From the NCBI GenBank assembly GCA_003260075.1, contig QLIY01000049.1, positions 69,611 to 133,610 of the forward strand: a stretch of 64,000 bases of DNA. Direction: 5' to 3'. Made by a program: the position numbers and the translations under genes. Positions 23,275 through 36,400 of this stretch are shown here, one piece after another. This DNA comes from Phallusia mammillata (taxonomy: Eukaryota > Chordata > Ascidiacea > Phlebobranchia > Ascidiidae). The notes beneath the pieces were generated by a model that saw only the letters and a program-made list of their open reading frames with translations, had not been told where the DNA came from and made no database searches. Within the stretch, counting starts at the first letter, position 1; the number at the start of each line of letters is the position of its first letter.

Positions 23275-24706
23275 GCTAAACGGCATTTATGAATCCACTG
23301 TTTGCTATATCGTGAGTGAGTGCATCAGACTTTTTGACAGCTGATCGACAGATATGTTTAACTTCCACTAACAAGGTAGTCCACCAGACAACAGAAGTGT
23401 GATGAAATGGTCGAAGCAGTGCCACTATAGTGGCACTGGTCGAAGTATTTTCAAAAAAGACTTTGGCACCGAAAACCGAACATTCGGATGAGCGGGCAGA
23501 TCGCTTTTTTATTCGCGACGAGCATTTCCCGCCATTTGCATGAGAAAAAAGATGTTTCAAGTTCCGCCTTTAGAAGAGTAATTATAATTACTTTGTTTCG
23601 TTTGTTTGATGTAAATTCGGACTCGTCTTTAGGAAAGTCGCCAGATGCTAGTCTGACACTAATAAGCTAAAAATATACACTGTCAGATATATGTTTAAGG
23701 TTGGGGAAGCCACTCATTTTTTTTTAGATACACTTTTATAGTAAAACTGATGTGGAATAAAGAGGGAAATTTGACACTGTTTACAGTTACCCTACAGTAG
23801 CAGTGTACTTTCAACTTGTCTCATGTAATAATCTACAATCAATTAGTTCTATCTGTTACAAGCGTTGAAGAGCATTTTTACCAATTGTTTTGTGGAGTGC
23901 AATAAACAGTTTGTCACCAACAGTGCCTCCTTGCAAATCGTGTTTATTTGTGAAGCAACGTAGAGTAGAGTTTAATTTGTCTGTATTTATTCTCTGGCTA
24001 TGATTTTTAACAACAATATTTTGTTTTTTACGGGTAGACAGTGAATATATTATTTTTAAAAGTGTTTGCTAATTTGAAAAATGATCTAGTATGACACACA
24101 GATTTGCTCCGATTTGCTAGAAGATTGTGTTTGGGCTTATTTTATAGCTTGTGTTTAGGAGAAAAACTCTGCAAGACATTTTATGGAGCACCCCTGGTGT
24201 TATGACATTCATATCGATTAATATATTAATTTCAAAATACGCAGATTAATAACTGAAAAATATTTTTTTCAAAAGTTTGTGTGCTGAAAAGCTTTGAAAG
24301 CGTAGAATGTTGTGTCTAAATCTCAGTATCGTATCTTTTTTGGTTTTAGCACAATAGCGATTGCTGACCAGCTTCACTCTGGTGAGTGGTGACACACAGT
24401 CACACACTACAAAGACATTGTGTAATGTCGACCTTTTCTTTATAAAATATTGATTTTTTTTCAAATAAATTTTAACATAAGGTTGATTTTTTTTTAATTT
24501 ATTGGATCAACATATTGGGAAGTTTAATGATGTATATAATGTCAACTAACTGTAACTATGTGTGAAAATAATTTTGTTTTTATTGGGTAAGATTTCATTA
24601 CTAATTAACTGTTGTGTTATTTTTTTTTATTTAAATCCACCAGAGACCTAAAACTGTTATCACTATAAAAAGTAGGTATAGTTGTTGCAATCCAGACATC
24701 CCCAAC
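23275..24706. other. no supported gene upstream of BANF1
   Basis: Only short frames. The 3' end should hold the BANF1 promoter and leader. I see an acceptor-like tttttttttatttaaatccaccag before 24646 but no defined promoter motif. Confidence 0.5.
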
Positions 24707-27350
24707 ATGTCTTCAACCTCCCAAAAACACAAAGAATTTGTAGCTGAGCCAATGGGCGACAAAGGTGTCAACTGCATTGCTGGTATTGGTGAGGTTCTCG
24801 GAAACCGCTTGGTTGAAAAAGGTTTTGACAAGGTACTTTGGCATAAGTTAGTTTATAATTTTAAGTTTTAACTAATTGTATATTTTTGTTAGATTAAATT
24901 TTTATTATAATTTTAAGGCAAACATTCAAAAACATATTTATAGGTTTAGGAAAGGTTTTGGAAAACTAGATACATCTTCTCATGGGTGTACTGTCTTTAC
25001 TGGCAATAAAGCAAACATTTTTTGCAAAATTCAGCAATGCAAATATTATTGTTTTACTTATTTGTCATTTCAAGATTAGCAAAATAATTGAATTCAATTG
25101 ATTCTTTCTGTTAACAACCAGTTTTGTAAGAACAACCTTTGTAAATGGTGGAGAGTCCAATATTAATAAGGGAAGCATATACCAAGTTTTATTGAGAAAC
25201 ATAAACAAAAACCTTAGCAAATTAGTTGTGCAATTAACCAAATTTGTCTGTACCTGAAAAACATGCCATTTTTACATTTGGTAAAGTGTTTTGTGACAGT
25301 TGGCACAAGCTTTGTGCATTTCCAACTTTTATTAAATTCAGCAGACGCTCATGGGACCACACAAAGTTGTTAACTCTGCATTCTACAGGATAAGCATGTA
25401 AAAGTCTAGTTAGAACAAACATAACTTTGGATACACTTAGGGATGTTCAAAGTAGAATAACGAATCCTTTGGATTCGAATCCAGTTAGATTCGAATCCAT
25501 TTTTGCCGTTTATATCGGGTAATTGGAACCGATATAAATGTGTCCTCGCGTCGTTTGTGAAAATGTAAACACATGCGTTACGTTTTTACGTCCACGCCCG
25601 GTCATTGCACCAGTTGCAAAAGACGGCAAGTGCCTCGTCGCTGTAAAATCTGTGACCGCTATACAACGTTATAACGCCAAGTCACGAGTCGCTATAACAA
25701 CGCCATGACGACGGTTGCGCGTTGGAGGCATATTTAACGATTAGCGCACTTGTTACGCATCTGATCACGTGATTACGTTTATGCCAGTAAATGACATACC
25801 GCCGACTTTTTGCAACGTCTTACCAGCATCTAACTGTTTCCGACTTTGACAACAAAAAACATTTAACGATCATGGCGTTAGGCAGCGATTGGAAGCATGG
25901 GATTGTCTGTTAATATCGCAAAACAGTAAAGGAATCCTAAAACATATGACGTTTGCATCATTTCTTAACGCCATACCAACATAAAAATGTTGTGAGTAAA
26001 CGCTGCAAAGTTCACATTTTGTGTTGCAAAATCGCTGGTAGTTTAGTTGAAATTTGAAATTTATCACCCAATGTCCCAAATGCTTTGTCTAGGGTGCCGT
26101 TTTTCGCAGTTGTTATAGGTTAACAAACGTTACATATTAGTACACTAGACCTCTACCTTGAACAAATCAAATTACCACAGCATGCTTACAACATAGTTAC
26201 CTCTACTGAAGGCAATAATAATAATTACTAAATAGAATTGTTATAATTATTTGTTAACCTTATGCTAATGTTTCTGGCTTAGTGGATTTGGGGTCATTTA
26301 GTTTCAATGCACTTGTGCAAAGTTTTTTTCCAGTGTTTTTTTTTCTGTGTTTTGGTTAGTTCTTTTTTTACATTATAAATGAAAAATATGTTCTATAATG
26401 TATTAAACTGGTCTACTTTAGTTGTTGTTAAGATTAATGATTGCTCAGTCAAAAATAATATAAGAACTGGATTCGATATTCTAGATTCGCATCAATTATT
26501 CTAGAATACCCAATTATTCTACTTTGAACATCCCTAGCATACACTGCTAAAAAACTTTGCTATGGAGTACAAACTTTCCAAATGTCATTTAATTCGAACA
26601 TTGTTAAATTTTAGGGTGACTTAACTGGTTGGGTTGTGTAGCCATCAACAGCAATTGAAACACCCAATGTTATGTGTTCTTTGAACTGTGCAAAATTTAA
26701 CCAATCTAGTGCATCTTGCATGTATTCAAGTTTGTGTAGCTACAGGATGAAACACAGCAGCCAACATGATATAACGTCAACAACAAGCTGTGTACACCTA
26801 ATTAAATTCAGACAAAAAAATTGGACCCATCATCATAACACTTTAACACCCCAGGACTTGGGCATTGTTTACAAGTTTAAATCGATTAACAGGGGCTAGT
26901 GGTCGTAGTGGAATAGCTAGTGAAGCTATAGGGTGAAATTTACGTATTACATAGCCATAGGCTACAAAATGTCTAAATTTTATCGATTTCAGACTTTTAA
27001 AATTTTATCAAACTTCACAAGATTATCAACCAACAATGATATTCTACACAATGGCCTAACAAATTGAGACATTGCTTAAAAAAATTGCCTTTTTATGGTT
27101 GACTGTATAACAAGTAGAAAAATTCTTGCCAAGAAGCCCCAAAATGAACCCTTTTAAAATTATGTCAAATGGACCAGTATGTATACATTTTACATGTTTT
27201 TAGGCTTATGTTCTTCTTGGACAATTTTTGTTACTGCATAAAGACGAAGAACTTTATATTGACTGGATTAAAGAGGAAATCAAGGCCAACAAAAAGCAGG
27301 GAAGAGACTCATACACTTGCCTTAAAGAATGGTGTGACTCGTTTATGTAA
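24707..27350 (+). CDS. BANF1: barrier-to-autointegration factor
   Basis: Two exons, 24707-24832 and 27204-27350, join at a phase-0 GT-AG intron and encode 90 residues; the human protein has 89. BAF is a small dimeric DNA-bridging protein that binds LEM-domain proteins and lamin and helps reassemble the nuclear envelope after mitosis. Diagnostic segments are the start [15 protein letters not shown], the helix-hairpin-helix region [25 protein letters not shown] and the C-terminal [10 protein letters not shown]. The full family length is present with no break. The 2.4 kb intron contains a complete hAT-type element (25438-26537). An AATAAA occurs about 330 bases after the stop. Confidence 0.97.
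25438..26537. mobile_element. hAT-type element, 1.1 kb, in BANF1 intron
   Basis: Terminal inverted repeats of 22-23 bases (tagggatgttcaaagtagaa at each end, read inward) flank the element. Target octamers gatacact (25430-25437) and catacact (26538-26545) match at 7 of 8. Just inside the left end are two copies of gattcgaatcc. The right end has the related words gattcg and attctagaat. No transposase frame is present. Confidence 0.92.
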
Positions 27351-28352
27351 TATTGCAATAATTGTTATTTTGTCGTAAACATGTTGTGCAAGGTTGGGGT
27401 CTTTTTTATTGTGGCACATCCACCATTTTACCTTCAACAGTAACAAAAATTTCAAATTCAACAATGATTCTAAGTGAAATAGCAACATACATGTGGTAAT
27501 TAATATTGGTGCAAGAAAAACAAATTTAATTCTTTAACCTGTTAGTTTTTGCAATTGGTTTTATTGCCCTATTTGCTAAATATTTTAGGGTTGAACTCAC
27601 TGATTCAACTATTTGCTACGGAATTATTTTAAAATTATTCATAAAACTATGTTATTTTTCTTGCAAATTTTTGTAAATAAATGATGATTCGTTTTCTTTG
27701 CATGGATTAAAAGACTACAGAAACTTTTATTAACATTTTAGGCTTTCCTGCATTGATATCACAATTTGTTGTTTTTGTGACATAGCGATTGAGGTGTGAA
27801 CAATAAGTCAAAACAATTGAGGTTTGCCAAATTGCTATTTCTGAAGTTATAAGATAAAACTAAATGTTTTTAATGATGCATGTTTCAGCATTTTTCATAT
27901 TAAAGAATTATCATTAAACAACTGTCTTACTTGCTTATAATATTTAACTTTACACAGAGGAAGATATTTATGCTTCAGAACAGACCCATTTATTTCTTAT
28001 GTACAAAAAACATGTAATTTGCACCAATAAGTCATAAGCAATAAATTTCACAAAATAAAGATTCTATACAAAAAATGAATCTCACAGCTTTTTGTTCTAA
28101 GTATGGCCAAAAGTAGCAAGGCAGCATGGCATTTCAGAATTTCAACTGGCAAGAATCTAAACAAAACATTTTGTTTGTAGGCAGAATATTGTTTTGACCT
28201 CATTAACATCGAAAAAAATGATGGATTTACAATAGAATTAAACACACTAACATCCAAACAGCAGTTACTTTAGAGAAGACCTTTTTTATTTATGCTTGGG
28301 AATGAACACATAGATGCCAAATCTTAGTTTTGTTTTAATCTGTGATATTAAC

Positions 28353-28850
28353 TTATGTTTTCCCAATTAAAATTTTAAAACTGTGAACTACTCGTGGAAG
28401 GTGGAGAACTACAAGGAACAAAGTAATATTTGCAAAATATACTTTTGAACTTACGGTGAATTGAAAAATGTCTTTTTTCTCTATGTGTTGGTGCATCTAT
28501 TTTCCACTGACATCTTGGTTTTGATTCCATATTACGATTAGGCTCAAAAACTGTGCTTTGGAAGTTTTCCTTAAAATAAAACGTTTTAATATTTGTTGTT
28601 GGTCACAATTAATTTTTTTTTGAAATCACACAAAGCTTTTGTTTGTATTTTTAAATTGTAAAGAAGTGGGCCAAAGTAAACCAATAAATGGGTCTCAATG
28701 CTTTGGTGATTTTTTAGACCAAGTTAAAAAAAGGATTGAACAAACCTTGTAATGTTGACGTTCAGTCCTGCACCATGATTGTGATTTTCCTAGTTCAACT
28801 GCACACCACGACTCCCGTGCGTTTCCCAGATCTTCCAAAGGTGCGCTCAT
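28353..28850 (-). CDS. small unrecognised gene
   Basis: Three minus-strand exons: 28746-28850 (from ATG), 28455-28569 and 28353-28408, with GT-AG borders and consistent phase, give about 91 residues ending at TAA 28353. The first two exons are convincing. They encode a Trp/Cys/Arg-rich, polar protein (ESWCAVELGKSQSWCRTERQ, later CQWKIDAPTHREKRHF) without signal peptide or membrane segment. The last exon is weaker. The composition recalls small axonemal proteins, but I cannot assign a family. The gene is divergent from HLTF, whose start is 1.6 kb to the right. Confidence 0.55.
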
Positions 28851-29029
28851 GCTGACTTTTCAAGATCTGGAATAAAATGCCCGACTGGTCTTTTTGAAAG
28901 CTAAAAAATATTAGGCCCTTCTTCGAAACTGAAAAGCGCCAAGCGTTGCTAGGTTACAAACAAGTGAACATTTCTATGATTTTCACAGCTTTACAACAAA
29001 ATATGAGCACAATAGAATCTCACTAAATA

Positions 29030-29239
29030 CACACCGTATTTACTCGATTGTAAGCCGCAGTTTATATTGTTTTTTAGCTGCCGTTTGTGCGACTTGTATC
29101 CATGTACAGTTTATACGTCGATATACGTTCCGTTGGGTACGTTATCAACGTAACTAAACTAACAGATTTGGGCAAATAGTCATACCATATAACAGGGGTG
29201 GCCAACTTGCCAGTCGTTAAGATCGACAAAATTTTTCCT

Positions 29240-29279
<40 letters not shown>

Positions 29280-29410
29280 AACTAAACTAACAGATATGGG
29301 CAAATAGTCATACCATATAACAACAGAAGGATGTATTAAGAAACAATCGTATCTAAAATTCCAGCGTGCGGCTTACAATCGAGGGCCGCTTACATTATTT
29401 TTTTAACGCC
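29030..29410. mobile_element. MITE with cgattgtaagccgc ends
   Basis: The left part reads tttactcgattgtaagccgc and the right part gcggcttacaatcgag followed by gccgcttaca: inverted repeats with a secondary copy inside. A similar end pair occurs at 46915-47285. The exact termini and target duplication are unclear. The interior is split by a G run and a duplicated 44-base segment. Confidence 0.65.
29150..29322. repeat. 39-G run with MITE-present and MITE-absent copies
   Basis: The segment taactaaactaacagat...accatataaca occurs at 29150-29194 and 29279-29322. The first copy continues into a MITE left end (caggggtggccaacttgcc) and then G at 29240-29278. The second continues without it (acaacagaagg). 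This is what two haplotypes differing by a MITE insertion would give. Confidence 0.8.
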
Positions 29411-30053
29411 TTAACATGCGGCACCCTAGCGAAAAAAGTTAAACCGACATTTTTTCTTTTTCGGTAAACCCCCAAGTTTTAACCCGCGCAGCGGCACATT
29501 GTGGGAAATTTGTTTTGATTACCTTTAACTTAGCAAAGCTTCAACTTAGCCAAAAATGTTAAGCGCTCGGCCGCTTGCCCTAATAATGACGCAAAAAACG
29601 TCCCTAACCCGTATTCGAAGGCATCCATCATGCCATTAGTTTTAGCAAGTATCGAAAACAAGTTGTCCGTCAGCGCAAAATTTTATCTAAAATGTACTGG
29701 GACCGTTGGACTACTTGGTTCCGTTGGTTTCTTATTATCAACGCTTGGCAACGTAACACTTTGCACAGCTTTACATCTCTTAGTGCACCTTAACATCGCT
29801 AGGTAAAAGGGCACCCGGCCTGACTTTATGCCCATTCTTGGTGGTTGATGACTCGACACAGGGAATGACTTTAAAGAGACATAAATTAAGTCAAGAAAAA
29901 AAGTCATCATTACATAACTAGTTAAATTCATCATCCGCCGTTTTGCCAATTTATGACCTAGCGGTTTTTAATTGGTATTTGTAATTTCTTCAACACCAAC
30001 ACTGCTTTTACCATTAAAACTAGAGTTATTACAGCATTATTAAGGTAATTTAG

Positions 30054-30438
30054 GGGCTCCTCTAAAATACGCAATCTACGCAATCTGTACGCAATCTACT
30101 TATAAAGCGTATGCAACCTTTAAAAATGTTGACGGTTAGGGTTTTTAGGATCTGGGTGAGGGTTTATAATAAAATTAACACTATAATTTAGTTTTAGATG
30201 TCCAGTTTGGGCTTAATATTCTGATATGTGTTGAGAGTGGTACTAAACACTGTATGGTACCGCATGTTAACACTTGTAGAGAAAATTAGACCTGAAAGGC
30301 ATCTGAAATTAAATTATAAAGTTAATTGTATCACAAACCCTCACCCTGACCCTAATAGCACTAACCGTCAACATCTTAGTTAGTTTTTGTTAGTAGATTG
30401 CGTATAGCTTGCGTAGATTGCGTATTTTAGAGTGGCCA
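30054..30438. mobile_element. fold-back MITE directly upstream of HLTF
   Basis: Long imperfect inverted repeats: the left arm contains taaaatacgcaatctacgca, then cgcaatctac and, further in, gttgacggttagggtt and gagggtttat. The right arm contains the complements in reverse order (aaccctcacc, aaccgtcaac, gtagattgcg, tgcgtagattgcgtatttta). The flanking 9-mer gtaatttag is exact at 30045-30053 and 30439-30447. The element ends 30 bases before the HLTF start codon, so it must lie in the promoter or leader. Confidence 0.85.
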
Positions 30439-30468
30439 GTAATTTAGAAGGAACTCTTATTGGGCCTA

Positions 30469-33400
30469 ATGTACCGAAAGCGTGGTGGAAAAGGAAAGAG
30501 GCGCTGGGGGAGAGGAAATTTTTCTGGTGCTGGTTTGCCGCAATGGACAGGATTGGTTGATGAAAATACAACTCCTGATGTTAATTATGCACCACCAGTA
30601 GATGCCAGACCTACACAGGTATAGGCATTAGTTGCTCATCCCAAAATCTATTTGTTTTCAAAAAATATGTGCAGGTTTGTGATAGAAGATACTCATTTGC
30701 ACCGGCTCCAAGTTTAAATGTGTGTATTTTTGTTCACATTCTCTTAGTAAAGTTTCTATGCTAGTTTTGAAGTTTTGAAATTATGGGAATTTTTCTATCT
30801 TGAGCCATATTTTATCTTAAACAAATGACATGCTTTAATTGTTCAAATTTAAAGATTTATCGCCCCAATTTGTCTTTTAAATAACATTTCAAGCTTACAG
30901 ATACATGAACAGTTGGTTGCTAAGCATATATTTTTGCAGTACCTTACACCTCTGAATTAAACTGTGTAGTCTTTGTGAAATTTCAATACTGTTTTTGTAT
31001 GTTTGTAAAACTCTAAGGTCTCCACCCTAAGCATAGTTGATGCATCCAATTCAAGCATTCTTTTTGATGAAATTTATTTTGGCTTCATCAATGCATCTAT
31101 TGTGGGTGTGCGATATTATTCGGGCATGGTAAGTGTATTTATGAGGATATTCTGGGGATTAAGGTTTTTCATTTGTTTCTTTGTTGTGTAATGAAATAAA
31201 CTTAATTTTTTTGAATGTGTTAAATGTTTTAATCATACAATATAAACAATATACCCAAAAGAGTTACATTTATAAACCAAAGTTTAAGAATTAGTTTGAG
31301 AATGATTTTCTATTGTCAGGTTAGCAATCGAGAAATGGTTAGCTTACAAAGGCAACCAGATAATGCATATGACTGCAATGCTGTTCGAGTTAACAATGTA
31401 CGAGGCCAACAAGTCGGTCACATAAAGCGAGACTTAGCAAAAGCAATGGCTCCTTTAATGGACAACAGCATGACAAGAGTGGAAGGGTGAGAAAACTTAT
31501 TTTTGTGCTTTTTTACAATTTCACAATACATGTGACAACTTTAAGGGTTTATTGCTTTTGCTAAAGTTGATCTTTTGGTTACTTTTTAGATTAGTTCCTA
31601 GGGGATCAGATAATGTCTATACAATCCCAGTTATTTTGTCATTTTGGGGAGAAATTGAAAAACAAGAAGCTGTTGTGAAATCATTAGGAAGGTGTGGATT
31701 CCAGCTGAAGTCTGGATTACCTACAGGTAAAAATATGTTTGTATATCTTTTAATGACGTTTCGGCATTCTGTATGAAATCAGTGACCTTAAACGTTTTAG
31801 CAGTGCCAACATTTGTATTTTTAATGTTGAATTAAACAAATGCATAGTTGCAAGAATTTTTTGCGAACTTGAACATTTACTTATAACATTCTCCCCCCCC
31901 CCGTTTTAGCAGTGCCAACATTTGTATTTTTAATGTTGAATTAAACAAATAATATTCCTTTTTTCTGATATGCTATTTAATATTGTGCAGGTGGAGGCAC
32001 TGGGTCTTCTGCAGGTTTAATGTATTCACAACCAAATTCTAAATCATTCAAACTATCCTCTTCACAAGTAAGAAGAGGACATATGTATAGTTTATTTATT
32101 TGATAATTAAACACAACATATCGTTTCACTACATTTCAGATATTATCAGACATATTAACTACATAATGTTTTTGTGTTTTATTTATCTTTTATTTTGGAT
32201 TCAAAATGGATTTTAAAGTTAAAATGCTTTTTTTGGGGGGGTTAACGTTCAAATCTAAACATTACTGTGTAGCTGTGTAAGCACTTTTTTGTCTATAATG
32301 GTTTCAGCAGCCCAAGAGCTGGTAGATTTTTAATGGGGTGAATATATCATGTGAATCTCTTAGCAGTTAGAAAGTAAACCTGCCTAACAAGGGAAGATTA
32401 CAAAATGCAATGAAATTTTTGTATCTTATGTACGTTGTCATTAGGTCAAAAATGAATTGGACTCACTGTTCGAAAATCTGAAAGAAGTTGATCAAACATC
32501 TGAAATAGAACAAGACAAGGTGACAGATATGACATGCAAATTATGCTATTAACTGTCGAACAGCAATACAAATGTGTCTAGTTGTATTCTTATTTAATAA
32601 AACGAGTCTGTCAGTTGTCCATAATCTGGAAATTTGCCTTAAATTCTTTGTGACATTTTGTAACTTTATGTTTCACAAAAAAGGTTGCATTTGCATGCAT
32701 ATAGGCAAGTAAGGCAAAATGTTTTTTGTCCTATAGGTTATTAAAACACCCTTATTTAAACACCAACGTCAAGCATTGTGTTGGATGATCCAAAGGGAGC
32801 GTGGGAGTGATCTTCCTCCATTCTGGGAAGAAATAAAAACATTGGGTACAAACTTGGAAAAATGTTTTACCATGTTAACAAAGTACATTAAACAGTTTTT
32901 ATTATATAGATGGAAAAGTTGCCTTTAAAAATACGGTTACAAACTTTCAGAGTGTTGTTGAACCTGGAAGGGTTAAAGGAGGAATACTTGCTGATGACAT
33001 GGGTTTGGTAAGCAAATATGGATGCCATTTTATGTCCCACTTTTTCATGACCACTTTTTCCTATAGCATGTAACTTAATTTGTATGTAAGTTAAAAAAGG
33101 AAAAAAGGTATTCAAGAAGTTTTTAATTGATGTAGTGTATTGACTATTTCAGGGCAAGACTCTTGTAGTAATTTCATTGATTGTGGGAAATTCTTGTGGA
33201 AATCAACCAATGTTTAAAGTTACAGAAAATGCAATGTTTCAGAGGTTTGATACTTTAAAATTTCCACTTTTTATTTTGGTACCTAATAAAGACATTTATT
33301 AAAATACACTGTTTGCAGCAATATTGGTGACGAAAGTCAATCTGAAACAACCAAACTAGACGAAAACAAGACAATTTTTGTTGACTTAACTGCAGGTGAA

Positions 33401-36400
33401 TGGGTGAAAGACTTGTTCCTAAACTTTGACACACAAAGTGAAAAGTATATTGTAAGGGCTATTCAGAAACATGTAGTAATCAGCATAAACCATTTCTAAT
33501 TTAATTAACATCTTCATTTATTGTTTTTCAGATTCAACTCCGAGTGCGGATGATCCCCCCCCCCTCAACCAATGTTTAAAGTTACAGAAAATGCAATGTT
33601 TCAGAGGTTTGACACTTTAAAATTTCCATTTTTTATTTTGGTACCAAATAAAGACATTTATTGCCCCCCCCCCTGAAAAGTATATTGTAAGGGCTATTCA
33701 GAAACATGTAGTAATCAGCATTAACCATTTCTAATTTAATTTTGAACATCTTCATTTATTGTTTTTCAGATTCAACTCCGAGTGTGGATGAGAAAAGGAC
33801 AGACAAAGAAATTACACCAGTTACTGTTGGAAGTTCCAACAAGGCCCCAAAGTATCCCAGAAGGTATGTATGTAAAATTTTTGTGCATTTAGGCAATGTG
33901 TCTAATAATTAAATCATCAACATTTACAGAGCAACAAAAAGACCTGCTAAATATGTTGATGAAGTTGTGGAATATGATTTTACAGAAATTGTGTTACCCA
34001 AAAAAGGTTTCATACATTTTTTCTAGAATTCTAATCTGATTTCTAAACTGTTAAAAAACTAGCATAATTGTGCTGATCAGACATGGGGTCGAATACATGC
34101 GTCCTGCATTCGAATACTTAACGAATACCTGCATGACTGTATTCGAATTCATGAATACTTTGGTAATTTTTGAGTGACAGCAATTCGAATGGTATTCGAA
34201 TAAAACGAGTCAAGTATTTGTATTCATGAATTGTTGACCAAACTACAACGACAAGTAATTCGAATACTATTCGAATAAACCAAGGCATGTATTCGTATTC
34301 ATGAATTCTACGCACTTTTTAAAGTCCGGCAATTCGAATTTTATTCGAATAATTCGAGTCAAGTATTCATATTCACGAATTGTTTCGTAATGTTAAGGTG
34401 GCAGCAATTCGCATTGTATTCGAATAAAACATGTCAAGTATTAGTATTCATGAATAGTTGACCAAAAAACAACAACGTGTAATTCGAATACTATTCGAAT
34501 AAACCCTAAGCGTGTATTCGTATTCATGAATACTTCGTACTTTTTGAGATGTAGCAATTCGAATTGTATTCGTATTAATAGCTCTAGTAATTTGTATTCA
34601 CGAATTGTTCAGTTGTTGTAAGTAGCAAACAATTCGAATAGTATTCGAATGCACCGATTCGGATACTTGTAGTTGCGGAAAATAAAAGAAATAAAAGAGC
34701 CCCGAAGTTAAAAGGTATTCGATCAAAAAGTAACATGGGTTTATGAATTGCGAATTTATTGGTAAAAATGTAAACCAACGAGCTTTTTTGCCACATTAGC
34801 ATAACTGATTTAAATCTCCATTAGATGTTTCCTTCCAAAACATGCTTTACCTGTCATGCCCAATGTTGCAAGCTTTGTAACACAATTCCATTAATGTAAT
34901 GTCACAATTGAACGTCTATGTGTCATTGTTTCGTAACATAAACAAAAATTGTCAAATCAGGTCACATTCACTGCTCATTTGAATTGTATTCGAATCTATT
35001 CGGCAAAAATATGTAGCAAAATATTCGCGACTACCCCTAGTCTGGAGGTAGTCGACAATTCGAATTGTATTCGTAAAAGTGAAGTCATGTATTCGATTTT
35101 ATGTATCTTACGTCACCAAAGGCTGACAAGAATTCGAATTGTATTCGTAAAAATGTAGTCATGTATTCGATTTCATGAATTGGTACAGAACCAAAGGCTG
35201 GCAACAATTCAAATTGTATTCGTGCAAATGTAGTCATGTATTCGATTTTACGATTTGTTACCTTGACAAAGGCCGACAACAATTCGAATTGTATTCGTAA
35301 AAAATATCGTGTAATTTGCAAATTCTTAGGTTGGCAAAAACCTACAACAATTCGAATTGTATTCGAATAACTTTACTCAAGCTTTTGTATTCGTGAATTG
35401 TTGGTTCAAAAGATAACATCAACTATTCGAATTGTATTCATGCACTATCGAACGAAAACCAAAATCATTCGAATACAGCATGAAGGTGGCAAAACCTGTA
35501 TTCGAATGCATTTGAATACGAATTGCCCCATGTCTGGTGCTGATGAACTAATTGTTGTACTTGGATTTTTTAGAGGACATGTTTGGATCTATGTGACGTA
35601 CACTAAGTGTAATGACTGCTAAAGGTCTATGGTAAAAAAAACTCCACTGGTCAAATATTTCAGTGTTAACTGAACTAGGCTCAATTCATAGAATAAGTGT
35701 AGGCCTTTTGTTACTTAAAATTCACTTGGTTTCTTATAAATCTACCAAGTTTTTTGTCTGCCAAGTTTTTATCAAACCTTAATTTGGCCCCTCATCTTTT
35801 CATATGCAACCCATTTCACCCTATAGCAATTACACAGCTAACTATTTTTAGATAAAAAGTTAAAAACAAAAAAGAAAATCAGTGACGATAGCTCGGACAA
35901 AGGTATCACTTTGTTTTATTTATTAGGCTTTGTTTATATCAACACAAAACATTTTTCTTTAGTGTATGTCCCTCCTTGCTCCATGGAAAACAACCAAAGC
36001 CCTAAATTTACTCAGGGTTTGTATTTTTTATTTAAGATTTATTTTTGGGTAGAAAGACTTAATTTATGTTTTTAGTTTTGGAAAATTTGAAACCCACTTT
36101 GATTGTTTGCCCTTTATCAGTCATGTCCAATTGGGAGGTAGGAAAATGAATTTATATCTTGATTTGTGTTTTTACATTTGATTATTTTTGTTGTCATGAC
36201 TAGGAACATAATGTTGACTCTTGGGTGCAATAAAGTAGAAAAGTTTTGGAACCAGTGTTTTTACTTGACCTTAAAACCGTTTTGGATCTGTGGGCTGTTG
36301 TTGTTAAAGTTTTACTCTGTTTTTTGTTGGCCTAGCTAAACCCGTTGAAAATTTAAAGTTATGTATAGTGTTCCTAAAACTTCATTTAGTATTTATTAAC

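Noticed and set aside
34118..35321. Open frames with repeated [12 protein letters not shown] peptides
   Set aside because: Translations of the ~75-base units of the hAT-type element, not a repeat protein.
34180..35430. Possible CRISPR-like array of ~75-base units
   Set aside because: Units are degenerate tandem repeats without spacers, inside a transposon in an animal intron.
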